Assembly: GCF_001423945.1 (NCBI RefSeq)
Contig: NZ_LMPU01000010.1
Location: forward strand, 62,001 to 126,000
Origin: Pedobacter sp. Leaf194
GTDB lineage: Bacteria; Bacteroidota; Bacteroidia; Sphingobacteriales; Sphingobacteriaceae
Length of the DNA: 64,000 bases
Direction of reading: 5' to 3'
Part shown: piece after piece, positions 45,888 through 55,017 of the stretch
Position numbering within the stretch: the stretch's first letter is position 1
Layout: each line of letters starts with the position of its first letter
Translations under genes and position numbers: made by a program
The notes under the pieces: generated by a model
What the model saw: the letters and a program-made list of their open reading frames with translations, nothing else
Told to the model about the DNA's origin: nothing
The model's database searches: none

Positions 45888-45919
45888 AACCCTGCAAAAA
45901 TTAGTTTTTCTGCAGGGTT
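45888..45919 (-). terminator. Terminator between susE and the GH13 gene
   Basis: AACCCTGCA / TGCAGGGTT (9 bp, extended by A/T pairs), followed on the minus strand by a run of seven T. It lies 8 bp past the susE stop and may lower transcription of the enzyme genes relative to susC-D-E. Confidence 0.9.
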
Positions 45920-45926
45920 GTAAAAG

Positions 45927-46928
45927 TTATTGTTTAACCGCAGTAAAACTTCCCGTTTTACCATCTGCGTTAAGTGTTAATGTTAATTTGTAAGTTCCAG
46001 CAGTAGCGATAGCAACATTGTTAGCGCCATCACCAATACTTGTTCCCCAATCGTGGTTTAACCTGAACTTAAGTTCGCCAGCAGTTAGAGGCGTAGTGAT
46101 TGTCCAGCTGTTTTTACCATCATTGATGAATTTCATATCTGTATCAACAGACCAGTTACTTCCCGGAACTGCGTTACCAATAATCGACCACACTAATTCT
46201 TTAATGGTAAAGGTGTTTGCATTTAAATCAACAACAAGTTGTTTTGCACCTTTAGAAATAGAACTGATATCTCCTCCTGAAGTACTCAGTTTACCACCGC
46301 CAGCGTCTCCATAAGCAACATCCCATTTTTTAGCAGGAGTGATTTTAAATTTGTCACCATCAAACGCAATTACGCCAGTGTAAACACCGTTACCGGTTGC
46401 AGAAATTAAACTATCTGCAGTAGCTGGGTTCCATCCCTGATAATTTCCAGGAACGTAAATCCAGGCTGTTAAAGGGAACGGCCGGGCGCTAATGGTTACT
46501 ACATTACTGTAAGCAGGCGCCACACTGTTGGAGATAGAAGATTTAATCCTAACCTCAACATCAGTATTGGCTGTGGTTGGAATACCTAAAGCCAATAACA
46601 AATTGTTAAAATCTAAACCAGTATAGGCTTTAGTAGTTGCTTTTGCATCTAAAATAGCTTCTTTCGGTGCGGCGAAATTAGTTCCCTTTACTGCAAGTTG
46701 CAGGGTGTTTGAAACGGCTGCCTGATAACCAAAGTTGGCATCGGCCAAAGTAAATGTTACAACCGTTGAGGTAAGTTTCGATTTATCTAAAACCACATTG
46801 GTTGCTGAAGCTTGCAATGGAGCACCAGTGCCTGTTGTTGCAACGGCTTTTGTTTCATCCTTTTTGCATGACCATAACGACAGAGCGATTAAGCTTAATG
46901 TCATTGATTTTAAGAATATTGATTTCAT
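45927..46928 (-). CDS. SusE-like starch-binding outer-membrane lipoprotein
   Basis: A 333-residue lipoprotein (SLWSC, Cys20 region, followed by KKDETK, a surface-export-type acidic stretch). The N-terminal SusE domain (about 35-145) precedes two repeated carbohydrate-binding modules: IYVPGNYQGWNPATADS with its GVIAFDGDKFKITP continuation, and WSIIGNAVPGSNWSVDTDM with its GELKFRLNHDWG continuation. Conserved aromatics (Trp, Tyr) suit alpha-glucan binding. It should hold starch at the cell surface with SusC and SusD. It is third in the susC-D-E transcript, 19 bp after susD. Confidence 0.88.
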   Translation of the reverse strand: MKSIFLKSMTLSLIALSLWSCKKDETKAVATTGTGAPLQASATNVVLDKSKLTSTVVTFTLADANFGYQAAVSNTLQLAVKGTNFAAPKEAILDAKATTKAYTGLDFNNLLLALGIPTTANTDVEVRIKSSISNSVAPAYSNVVTISARPFPLTAWIYVPGNYQGWNPATADSLISATGNGVYTGVIAFDGDKFKITPAKKWDVAYGDAGGGKLSTSGGDISSISKGAKQLVVDLNANTFTIKELVWSIIGNAVPGSNWSVDTDMKFINDGKNSWTITTPLTAGELKFRLNHDWGTSIGDGANNVAIATAGTYKLTLTLNADGKTGSFTAVKQ

Positions 46929-46947
46929 ATCTTATTTAAGATTAAGA

Positions 46948-48537
46948 TTAATAGCCTGGATTTTGTTTCAAGTTTGGATTTGCAATCAAATCTGCCGTTG
47001 GAAGCGGATATAAGTTGCGGAATGCAGGTAAAGCTGTACCAGCTTTTACGCCACCTTTGTACTGCCACAAGTAGCTACCATCGGTATATTTACCGTAACG
47101 AACCAAGTCAGTTCTGCGATGGCCTTCCCAATACAACTCACGACCACGTTCATCCAGGAAGAAATCAGTAGATAATACAGAAACATTTCCGCTTGCATTG
47201 CCATAAGCACGTGCACGCAAAAGATTTACATAAGTTAAGGCTTGTGCTGTACTGCCGCCTGTTCCGCCACGCATTACCGCTTCACCATAAATTAAATATT
47301 GCTCGGCTAAACGGAAAATTGGAAAATCCAATGAACTGAATGTACCGTTTAATGATGGAGGCGTAACGCCTGTAGAACTAATATTTTTGAATTTAGTAAC
47401 ACGTAAGCCGTCAGTAAACACACCTATATCGTCGATTCCTGTTTTGGCACCGAAGAAAGCACCACGTTTATCAAGTGTTCCATTTGGATCTGGAAACAAG
47501 GCAGGCAAGTTCGCACGCGTTCTGTTACCACCCCAGCCGCCATTCGGAACACCATACGTTCCAGGATTCATATCGCCGTTAATACCAGCGTTGATTAAGA
47601 AGGTTGTACCGCCATAATTTGTTCCGTTAATACCATCATAGTTTATAGATAAGATGGTTTCAAGGTTATTTACATTGTTGTCGGTTCTAAACAAATCCAT
47701 GTAGTTTGCTTTTAAAGCATAGCCTGCATTTATTACTTTAGACGAATAGGTAATTGCTTCGGTATATTTTGCAGTACCTGTATAAACGTTCGCATTTAAG
47801 TAAATTCTGGCAAGCAAAGCCCAATCTGCACCTTTATCTGCACGACCATACTCATTAGTACGCGGCTCAGCCAAATCGGTTTCGATTGCCTTCAATTCAG
47901 ACTCTATATAAGTAAATAAAGCAGCTCTGGTGATTTGTAGCGGGGCAACTTTACCAATCTCATTGGCTTCAGTTACAAAAGGCGGATTACCAAAGGCATC
48001 CATCAATACCCAATACTGATAAGCACGCAGGAAACGGGCTTCAGCACGATAACGTTGTATATTGGTAGCATCGGCACCTGTAATACCACGGGTTGCTAAT
48101 TTCTCTGCTGTACTTTCGCGAAGGAATTCGTTTACAAACGTAATTTGCAAAATACTTCTAGAGTACAAACCTCTTAGAAACTGATTATCCACACTCGGTG
48201 TAGAGTAATCAAGTTCTGGAATACCGGTATCGCCCCAGGCACAAATCGCCTCATCTGTTGTAAGCTCTTGCGAAGTCCAGAATAACCTTAAAAAATCTGC
48301 AAAGCCTGAGTTTAAACCGCCTACATCACTATTATCAGAACCGCCCGGACTGGTTAAAGCATAAGTAGCGTAAAGCTTAACTAAACTATTTTTGTAACCT
48401 GCAGGGGTTGCATAAACCACATCTGCAGTTGCATCATTCGTTGGTTTTAAATTTAAGTCGCTTTGTCTACAAGAAGCCAAAGCAAGCATAACTAAACCAG
48501 ATGCTAATATTGTTTTAAATGAATTTTTCATTTTCAT
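46948..48537 (-). CDS. SusD/RagB outer-membrane starch-binding lipoprotein
   Basis: A 529-residue lipoprotein (LALASC, then RQSDLNLKPTND), with the SusD TPR-like helical core: RYRAEARFLRAYQYWVLMDAFGNPPFV is the hallmark segment and WEGHRRTDLVRYGKYTDGSY the C-terminal one. It caps the SusC channel and binds malto-oligosaccharides at the surface. It lies 6 bp after susC, so coupled translation is likely. Met3 is an alternative start. Confidence 0.93.
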   Translation of the reverse strand: MKMKNSFKTILASGLVMLALASCRQSDLNLKPTNDATADVVYATPAGYKNSLVKLYATYALTSPGGSDNSDVGGLNSGFADFLRLFWTSQELTTDEAICAWGDTGIPELDYSTPSVDNQFLRGLYSRSILQITFVNEFLRESTAEKLATRGITGADATNIQRYRAEARFLRAYQYWVLMDAFGNPPFVTEANEIGKVAPLQITRAALFTYIESELKAIETDLAEPRTNEYGRADKGADWALLARIYLNANVYTGTAKYTEAITYSSKVINAGYALKANYMDLFRTDNNVNNLETILSINYDGINGTNYGGTTFLINAGINGDMNPGTYGVPNGGWGGNRTRANLPALFPDPNGTLDKRGAFFGAKTGIDDIGVFTDGLRVTKFKNISSTGVTPPSLNGTFSSLDFPIFRLAEQYLIYGEAVMRGGTGGSTAQALTYVNLLRARAYGNASGNVSVLSTDFFLDERGRELYWEGHRRTDLVRYGKYTDGSYLWQYKGGVKAGTALPAFRNLYPLPTADLIANPNLKQNPGY

Positions 48538-48543
48538 AATTAA

Positions 48544-51498
48544 TTAAAAACCAACATTTAAGCCTAAAGTGAAAGTTCTCGGACGAGGATACAGGTTATA
48601 ATCTATACCCGATATCGACTCAGGATCAACACCTTTGTACTTAGATACGACAAATACGTTTTGGCAGTTTGCTGAAATGCGGAGCGTTGTATTTCCGTTA
48701 GGAGAAAGTTTACCAACATTATAGGCAAGGCCAACATTATCCATCTTTAAAAACGAAGCGTTTTTGATGTAATAATCACTTAAGAACTGGTTAGCCTGAA
48801 AGCCTGTGTTGTAGATGTCTACACTAGAATTATTTAGAATACCTTGCGTACTCAATACGTTGTTTCTAATTCCAAAGTTCGAAGATATATTATCGTAGAT
48901 GTAGTTACCGATATTTGCTCTCAAAACAGTGCTCGCGGTCCATTTTTTGTAAGTGAATGAGGTATTGAAACCAAAAGTGAAGTTTGGATCAGGTGATTTA
49001 AAGAAATATTGGTCGCTTGTATTAATAACGCCATCGCCATTTAAATCTGCGTAAACACCTTCAAGCGGTGCACCTGCTGCGTTGTAAACCTGTTTATAAA
49101 CAAAGAATGATTGAGGCACTTGATTAACTGCATGGTATTTTAATGTAACCCCGGTTCCACCTGTAATGTCACCTGCACTCACTTTAGAACCTGGATCAGG
49201 ATTTAAAGTTAAGTTGGTAATTTTACGTTTGTTGTAAGCTGCGTTGAAACCAAAATCCCATGTAATATTTTCTTTTTGGATAGCAACAAAGTTTAAGCTT
49301 GCTTCAGCACCCCTAACATCCATATTACCAACGTTAGTGGTTAATAAATTTGTAAAATTGATACCAACCGGAATATTTACCACACTTAACAAGTCTTTTG
49401 TTTTCTTGTAATAAACATCTAAACTTCCGTATAATCTACCTTTTAAGAAACCATAATCTAAACCTGCATTATAGGTCGTTGTAGTTTCCCATTTCAAATC
49501 AGGGTCGTAACCAGCAGCACTATAGTAGTTATAAAAAGTGTTACCAACCTGGTACTGTCCGTTGTTGCTATTCGCGTAATATCTCGATAAGTATTCGTAA
49601 TTTCCTATTCCGTCTTTATTACCGGTTTCACCGTAGCTTAGTCGTAATTTCATATCAGAAACTACTTTGCTATCTTTCAGGAAGTCCTCACCAATAATTC
49701 TCCAGGTAAAACCAACTGATGGAAAGTATCCCCAACGATTTTGCTCAGAAAACTTAGAAGAAGCATCAGCACGCATGGTACCATTAAGGATATATTTATC
49801 AGCAAAGGTATAAGTGAACCTACCGTAGTAAGAAAGTAATTTATTTTGCTCTATCGAGAATGGGAAAACCGGTGTAGTTAATAACTCTCCAGTTCCTTTA
49901 TAAGTGTTAAAATTGAAGTTTGTTTGGGCAATATCATAGTAACCATAACCTGCCGTTACATCAAATCTACTTTTAATACTTTCTACAGTTTTAGCATAGT
50001 TTAAGTAGAACTCTGAAAATTTATCATGTTCTAAGTTTTTTCTGCTTGAATAAGAACCGCTTGTTGATGCGCTTTGAGCTGCAAAAACAGGAACTGATGT
50101 AGAACCATAACCTTTAGATACATCGTAACCTAAATTTAAGTTTGCATGTAATTCTGGTAAAAAGTGGAAAGAGTAATCAAATCTTGCGTTACCAAAACTT
50201 CTTGCTGCGTTGCCATGGTTATTTTGTAACTCAATTAGCGCTAACGGGTTTCGTGGAGCGTTTGGATTTGGAACCGTTCCGTTAATCCATTCGTAGTAAC
50301 CACCAAACTGATTGGCCGCGTAAACAGGTTTAGTCGGATCGAATTGAAGTGCTGAACCAATTGCACCATCATTTGGATATTGAGATTCTGTTAGTGAACC
50401 TTTAACCGTCAAATCAATTTTCAGGTGGTCGGTAAACAATCTTGGTGAAAGTGTAAGTGCACCGGTAGCTCTTTTCAAATCACTTTTGATTACCACACCT
50501 TGCTGATCCAGATAACCTGCAGAAACGCGGTAAGGCAAACCTTTAAATGAACCTGAAATACTAAGGGTGTTATCAGTAGTAAAAGCTGTACGATAAATTA
50601 CATCTTGCCAATCTGTGTTCTCCGTACCTAATAACGCTTTTTGAGCTGCCGAACCGTTTGCATTAACGTATGCACGAACTTCATCACCAGAAAGCATAGC
50701 AACTTTTTTAGCTACAGTTGCAATTGAATTATTTGTTGTAAAGTTAATTACCGGTGCGCCGGAACCGCCTTTTTTAGTCGTGATTAGAATAACACCGTTA
50801 GAGGCTCTTGAACCATAAATTGCAGTTGCGTTCGCATCTTTCAACACGGTAAAAGTTTCAATATCGTTAGGGTTAATTAACGACAACGGACTTGGAGCAT
50901 TTCCAATACCGTTACCACTAAAAGGAACACCATCAACCACGATTAAAGGATCGTTACTTGCATTTAATGAAGCACCACCACGAATACGGATTTGGCTACC
51001 ACCACCAGGGGCACCACTACCGTTAATAATGTTAACACCGGCAACTTTACCTTGTATTAACTGTTCTGGTGTCGTAATTGTACCCTTTTGGAAATCTTTA
51101 GAACCAACCGTGGTAATTGAACCGGTTAGGTTTTTCTTTTCGGCAGTACCGTAACCGATAACTACAACTTCATTCAATTTTTGCGCATCAGGAACCAGTT
51201 GAAAATTTTCGGTTGCATTAGCGGTAACATTCACAGTTTTATCTAAAGTTTGGTAACCGATAAAACTTGCAGATATGGTTAGGGAACCATTTGTTAAACC
51301 CGCCAGTTTAAAATTACCGTTTCCATCGGTAGATGTACTTCTGGTTGTTCCTTTTACATAAATGGAAGCGCCAGGCAGTGGTTGGCCGGTTTCATCAAGC
51401 ACCCTACCGGATACAGACCCGGTTTGTGCTTTTACGATTAATGCTGAAAAAACTAACAGCACCAAAAGCCCCTGTTTTAACAGGTAAAATACTTTCAT
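48544..51498 (-). CDS. SusC-like TonB-dependent channel for alpha-glucans
   Basis: A 984-residue outer-membrane channel: signal peptide (ending VKAQ), CarboxypepD_reg domain (about 28-105, VSGRVLDETGQPLPGASIYV), plug (about 110-225, with FTVLKDANATAIYGSRASNG) and barrel ending LGLNVGF. It lacks an STN domain, unlike the SusC of the sigma/FecR locus, which fits control by the LacI protein next to it rather than by a sigma factor. It starts the susC-D-E transcript; two LacI-type operators lie 283-342 bp upstream of its start codon. Confidence 0.92.
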   Translation of the reverse strand: MKVFYLLKQGLLVLLVFSALIVKAQTGSVSGRVLDETGQPLPGASIYVKGTTRSTSTDGNGNFKLAGLTNGSLTISASFIGYQTLDKTVNVTANATENFQLVPDAQKLNEVVVIGYGTAEKKNLTGSITTVGSKDFQKGTITTPEQLIQGKVAGVNIINGSGAPGGGSQIRIRGGASLNASNDPLIVVDGVPFSGNGIGNAPSPLSLINPNDIETFTVLKDANATAIYGSRASNGVILITTKKGGSGAPVINFTTNNSIATVAKKVAMLSGDEVRAYVNANGSAAQKALLGTENTDWQDVIYRTAFTTDNTLSISGSFKGLPYRVSAGYLDQQGVVIKSDLKRATGALTLSPRLFTDHLKIDLTVKGSLTESQYPNDGAIGSALQFDPTKPVYAANQFGGYYEWINGTVPNPNAPRNPLALIELQNNHGNAARSFGNARFDYSFHFLPELHANLNLGYDVSKGYGSTSVPVFAAQSASTSGSYSSRKNLEHDKFSEFYLNYAKTVESIKSRFDVTAGYGYYDIAQTNFNFNTYKGTGELLTTPVFPFSIEQNKLLSYYGRFTYTFADKYILNGTMRADASSKFSEQNRWGYFPSVGFTWRIIGEDFLKDSKVVSDMKLRLSYGETGNKDGIGNYEYLSRYYANSNNGQYQVGNTFYNYYSAAGYDPDLKWETTTTYNAGLDYGFLKGRLYGSLDVYYKKTKDLLSVVNIPVGINFTNLLTTNVGNMDVRGAEASLNFVAIQKENITWDFGFNAAYNKRKITNLTLNPDPGSKVSAGDITGGTGVTLKYHAVNQVPQSFFVYKQVYNAAGAPLEGVYADLNGDGVINTSDQYFFKSPDPNFTFGFNTSFTYKKWTASTVLRANIGNYIYDNISSNFGIRNNVLSTQGILNNSSVDIYNTGFQANQFLSDYYIKNASFLKMDNVGLAYNVGKLSPNGNTTLRISANCQNVFVVSKYKGVDPESISGIDYNLYPRPRTFTLGLNVGF

Positions 51499-51780
51499 AT
51501 TCGAAGCTCGTTTAAGTATAAAAATTTGGTTAAATATTATAGTGATTTACACATAGGCCTAATTTACAGCACATAATGATAATTCAAAATTTATTTAGAA
51601 AATATATTTCAAGCCGCAATTTTGGAATTTGCCATCATCAAAAAATTCTATTTTTTTGGATTATTATTTTTGACAAAAATTAAGTCTATTAAATATAATG
51701 TACTTATAATCAATCGTTTAAAATATTAAAAGTTTAAAATAAAGTGTAATTTTTACACTAAGTGTTTTTTGCGTGTATTT
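51499..51780. other. Long AT-rich leader or promoter region of the alpha-glucan susC
   Basis: About 280 bp between the susC start and the first operator hold no gene. It is very AT-rich. I found no full TTG/TAnnTTTG pair on the minus strand. The promoter may use a degenerate -7 box (a TATATTTA read on the minus strand near 51696 is the nearest) or depend on an activator. Confidence 0.4.
51755..51765. promoter_or_regulatory. 11-bp palindrome flanking the operators, copy 1
   Basis: ACACTAAGTGT, a perfect palindrome around a central A. It overlaps a wider AGTGTAA / TTACACT inverted repeat (51743-51759). The identical 11-mer occurs at 51867. Confidence 0.5.
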
Positions 51781-51796
51781 TCGGGAACGTTCCCGA
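51781..51796. promoter_or_regulatory. LacI-family operator, copy 1
   Basis: TCGGGAACGTTCCCGA is a perfect 16-bp palindrome with the central CG typical of LacI/CcpA-type sites. An identical copy lies 44 bp away, and a lacI-family gene ends 125 bp further on. Confidence 0.85.
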
Positions 51797-51824
51797 TGAT
51801 TTCGCCTTAAAATTTGATGGTTTT

Positions 51825-51840
51825 TCGGGAACGTTCCCGA
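51825..51840. promoter_or_regulatory. LacI-family operator, copy 2
   Basis: The same TCGGGAACGTTCCCGA palindrome, 44 bp centre to centre from copy 1 (about four helical turns), suitable for cooperative binding of two dimers. Confidence 0.85.
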
Positions 51841-51866
51841 AGAGCGTCCTTAATTCTGCCTAAAAT

Positions 51867-51877
51867 ACACTAAGTGT
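51867..51877. promoter_or_regulatory. 11-bp palindrome flanking the operators, copy 2
   Basis: Second identical ACACTAAGTGT, on the lacI side of the operator pair, 112 bp from the first copy. Confidence 0.5.
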
Positions 51878-51920
51878 TGATTTTTTTTGATTAGAAAAGC
51901 TTCAGAAAATGACGCTATTT

Positions 51921-52946
51921 TTAATGGTTTTTTGGGGCGTTTGAGGTCGAATTTCGCATGATGATTTTCGACTGTAAAACCACCTCGGATGCCAGGTTTT
52001 TATCTACATTCGAATCGAGAATTTTAAAAAGCATTTTTGCTGCTTCGGTACCTATTTCGGTAGCGGGCTGCGTAATTGTAGTTAAAGAGGGGTTTAACAA
52101 AGGCGCTATTTCAAGACTTGAAAAACTAATAATTTTTATGTCGTTTGGAATGGAAATACTTAAGTCGTAGCAGGCATAATAGGTCGCGAAGGCCAAACGC
52201 TCAACCGATGTAAAAAGCCCATCCGGCTTTAAATCCGTTAAAGCATTTTTTATAATTACACTATTTTCTTCATAACTGTTACTACAATCTACAATCAGCT
52301 GCTCATCAAATACAAGATTGTGTTTCGCAAGTGCATCTATATACCCTTGCATACGCGTTTTACCAATAGATAAGCTTTTATTTACAACCAGGTAACCGAT
52401 GCGTTTGCAGCCTTGCTCAATTAAATGTTCTGTTGCTAAAAAACTGCTGTTATAATCGTTTGTAATTACCCTCGGCGTTTCAATATCTTCATAAATCCTA
52501 TCAAAAAAAACAAGTGGTAAACGATTGGTTCCGAATTTGTTAAGGTAATTATGATCATTTGCTTCGCCAGAAACCGACATTATTATTCCATCGGCACGGC
52601 CATTGTGCAAATGGCGAATAAAATTAACCTCCTTTTTGTAATCATCATCGGTTACGTAAATTAAAATATGGTAACCGTTTTCACGGGCAACACGTTCAAT
52701 ACCGTGTATTGCTTGCGAGAAGTAATTATTTGCAAGTTCGGGAACAATTACCGCAATGGTTTTGCTTTTTTGTTCTCTTAAATTACTGGCGTAATGATTG
52801 GGTTGATAATTTAGTTCTCTTGCTTTCGCCAAAATAAGCGCTTTGGTAGCCGCATTTATGTCGCTATTGTCTCTAAATGCACGAGAAATTGTAGAAGTAG
52901 ATAAATTTAAGGCTTCAGCTAATTTCTTTATATTAATACTATCCAT
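51921..52946 (-). CDS. LacI-family transcriptional regulator of the alpha-glucan locus
   Basis: A 341-residue regulator with an N-terminal LacI helix-turn-helix (5-50, KKLAEALNLSTSTISRAFRD), a hinge helix with ASNL (about 58-61) that contacts the central CG of operators, and a periplasmic-binding-protein-like sensor (about 65-335). It lies directly upstream of susC-D-E on the same strand with two perfect palindromic operators between, so it very likely controls them in response to maltose or a related sugar. Its own upstream region holds no copy of the operator, so it does not seem to control itself through it. Confidence 0.92.
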   Translation of the reverse strand: MDSINIKKLAEALNLSTSTISRAFRDNSDINAATKALILAKARELNYQPNHYASNLREQKSKTIAVIVPELANNYFSQAIHGIERVARENGYHILIYVTDDDYKKEVNFIRHLHNGRADGIIMSVSGEANDHNYLNKFGTNRLPLVFFDRIYEDIETPRVITNDYNSSFLATEHLIEQGCKRIGYLVVNKSLSIGKTRMQGYIDALAKHNLVFDEQLIVDCSNSYEENSVIIKNALTDLKPDGLFTSVERLAFATYYACYDLSISIPNDIKIISFSSLEIAPLLNPSLTTITQPATEIGTEAAKMLFKILDSNVDKNLASEVVLQSKIIMRNSTSNAPKNH

Positions 52947-53207
52947 TTGGCTTTAAAAGCTGATATTAAAAAATAACGCTGTAAATATAAAATATTAAAG
53001 TACTAAATACACTTATGCACAATAAATAACCTATACCAAAAACATAAATGCATTTAGCGAAAAAACATTGTTCGCTGTTTATGCTCGCAAGGATAAAAAT
53101 AATCTATATTTATAAAAACAAAATACCTGCATAAAGCATTAATACAGTACCGAATTGTTAGCGTAATAATTGTAATTACCCGCAACAACGTTATGAAGAA
53201 TAAATGA

Positions 53208-53567
53208 ATGGAAAATAAAAGAATACTAATTGCAGATGATGATGAGGGCATAGTTGATGCGGTTACGATGATACTACAGGTTATGGGATATGAGGTAGAT
53301 TTTACTTATGATGGCGGAGCAGTTATTGATGCAGTGAAGAAAAGACCAGACCTTATTTTATTAGACATTTGGATGAGCGGACATGATGGACGGGACATTT
53401 GTAAGCAACTTAAAAATGACCCTGAATTTAAAGAAATTCCAATATTAATGATTTCGGCAAGCCGTGATATAAGACAATCGGCCTTGGATGCCGGTGCAAA
53501 CGACTTTATGGAAAAACCATTTGAAATGGATTCGTTGTTAAATAAAGTAACCCATTTGCTTAATTAA
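53208..53567 (+). CDS. Single-domain response regulator
   Basis: A 119-residue receiver with no output domain. It has the acidic pocket ADDDEG (9-14), phospho-acceptor Asp53 in ILLDIWMSGHDG, the switch Ser in ISASRD and the conserved Lys in FMEKPFEM. Such CheY-like proteins act by protein contact or in a phosphorelay. No histidine kinase is adjacent, so its partner is unknown. It starts 261 bp from divergent lacI and ends about 200 bp before dinB. Confidence 0.9.
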   Translation: MENKRILIADDDEGIVDAVTMILQVMGYEVDFTYDGGAVIDAVKKRPDLILLDIWMSGHDGRDICKQLKNDPEFKEIPILMISASRDIRQSALDAGANDFMEKPFEMDSLLNKVTHLLN

Positions 53568-53765
53568 ATTTAACCGCTCTTTATAATAATCGTTAGTTTC
53601 CTCTACCAGAGATGAAAAGTGTTACTTTTTCCGCTTAATTAAGCCATCAACTCGAAACCAGGGTAGCTAAGTCCTGATATAACTATCGGGCAAGCCTCTT
53701 TATTTTCTATAAGTAAAAATGCAGTTCCAAATTCAGAAGAATAATTCCGAACTTCGACGTGTACA

Positions 53766-54866
53766 ATGTCTGAAGAAAATCCGACGATAGTTAGAAAAAT
53801 TATTCATGTTGATATGGATGCCTTTTATGCATCTGTTGAGCAGCGTGATTTTCCCGAATACCGTGGTAAACCGTTAGTTGTTGGCGGCAAACCGGATAGT
53901 CGTGGCGTTGTTGCGACGGCAAGCTACGAAGCCCGGCAATACGGCATCCGTTCCGCAATGTCTTGCAGTAAAGCTTATCAACTCTGCCCTACAGCGATAT
54001 TTGTATATCCAAGATTTGATGCCTACAGCTCTGTTTCAAAATCAATCAGAGAAATTTTCAGCAGATATACTGATATAATAGAGCCACTTTCTTTAGATGA
54101 AGCCTATCTGGATGTTACCGAAGATAAGCTGGGCATTGGCTCGGCCATTGATATTGCGCAGTCTATTAAAGACGCCATAAAAAGCGAACTGAACTTAACC
54201 GCATCGGCGGGCGTTTCTGTAAATAAATTCATCGCAAAAATTGCTTCTGACATGAACAAGCCCGATGGCTTGACTTTCATCGGTCCGTCGAAAATAGAAA
54301 GCTTTATGGAAAAATTGCCCGTTGAGAAATTTTTCGGCGTAGGCAAGGTTACCGCCGCCAGAATGAAGGCCATGCAAATTAATACCGGCGCTGATTTGAA
54401 AAAACTTACGGAGCAACAACTTATTGCCCAATTCGGAAAAATAGGCAAATTTTACTATCGGGTTGTAAGAGGAATTGATGAACGAGCGGTCCAATCCAAT
54501 CGTGAAACGAAGTCAGTTGGCGCAGAAGACACCATGAAAGAAGATACCAATGAGGATGCTGTAATGCATGCCTTGTTGCAACAAATTAGTGTAACTGTTG
54601 CCAACCGGCTGGAAAAATATCAGTTAAAAGGTAAAACGGTAACCCTTAAAATAAAATTCGAAAATTTTAAGCAAATTACCCGCAGCCGATCATTTTCGAA
54701 CCCAATTAGCAAAGCAGAAACAATTTATACCGAAGCGATAAAGCTATTGGCTGAAGCAGATATCGGCTTTACAAAAGTAAGGCTTCTTGGCATAACCTTA
54801 TCTCGCTTTTATGATGATGTTGCACATGAAAAACCAGACGATACGCAGCTGGAATTTGACTTTTAG
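53766..54866 (+). CDS. dinB: DNA polymerase IV (Y-family translesion polymerase)
   Basis: A 366-residue polymerase. HVDMDAFYASVEQRD (14-28) and SLDEAYLDVT supply the catalytic acids; VVGGKPDSRGVVATASYEAR and the HhH region ending VGKVTAARMKAMQI are typical. The little-finger domain covers about 240-350. The last residues (QLEFDF) look like a beta-clamp-binding motif. It copies past damaged bases at the cost of fidelity. No LexA-type box is evident in the 200-bp upstream gap. Confidence 0.94.
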   Translation: MSEENPTIVRKIIHVDMDAFYASVEQRDFPEYRGKPLVVGGKPDSRGVVATASYEARQYGIRSAMSCSKAYQLCPTAIFVYPRFDAYSSVSKSIREIFSRYTDIIEPLSLDEAYLDVTEDKLGIGSAIDIAQSIKDAIKSELNLTASAGVSVNKFIAKIASDMNKPDGLTFIGPSKIESFMEKLPVEKFFGVGKVTAARMKAMQINTGADLKKLTEQQLIAQFGKIGKFYYRVVRGIDERAVQSNRETKSVGAEDTMKEDTNEDAVMHALLQQISVTVANRLEKYQLKGKTVTLKIKFENFKQITRSRSFSNPISKAETIYTEAIKLLAEADIGFTKVRLLGITLSRFYDDVAHEKPDDTQLEFDF

Positions 54867-55017
54867 ACAGTTTCACAAAACGTTGAAAATGACCGCAACA
54901 AAGAGCTTTGCACAATTTAACTTTCCGTGCAAATAATTAGTTCAATATCAGACAAATAAAAAAATTTAATTCCGAAAAATTAGCTAACTTAACTTGTAAG
55001 AACTAAAACAATCTTCG

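Noticed and set aside
51665..51672. TATTTTTG on the plus strand as a second antisense promoter near the glucan susC
   Set aside because: The -7 box matches, but there is no TTG at 19-20 bp upstream and no plus-strand terminator follows.
53054..53251. Minus-strand frame of 65 residues overlapping the response regulator start
   Set aside because: Very AT-rich, overlaps a clear gene and looks like the antisense shadow of its 5' end.
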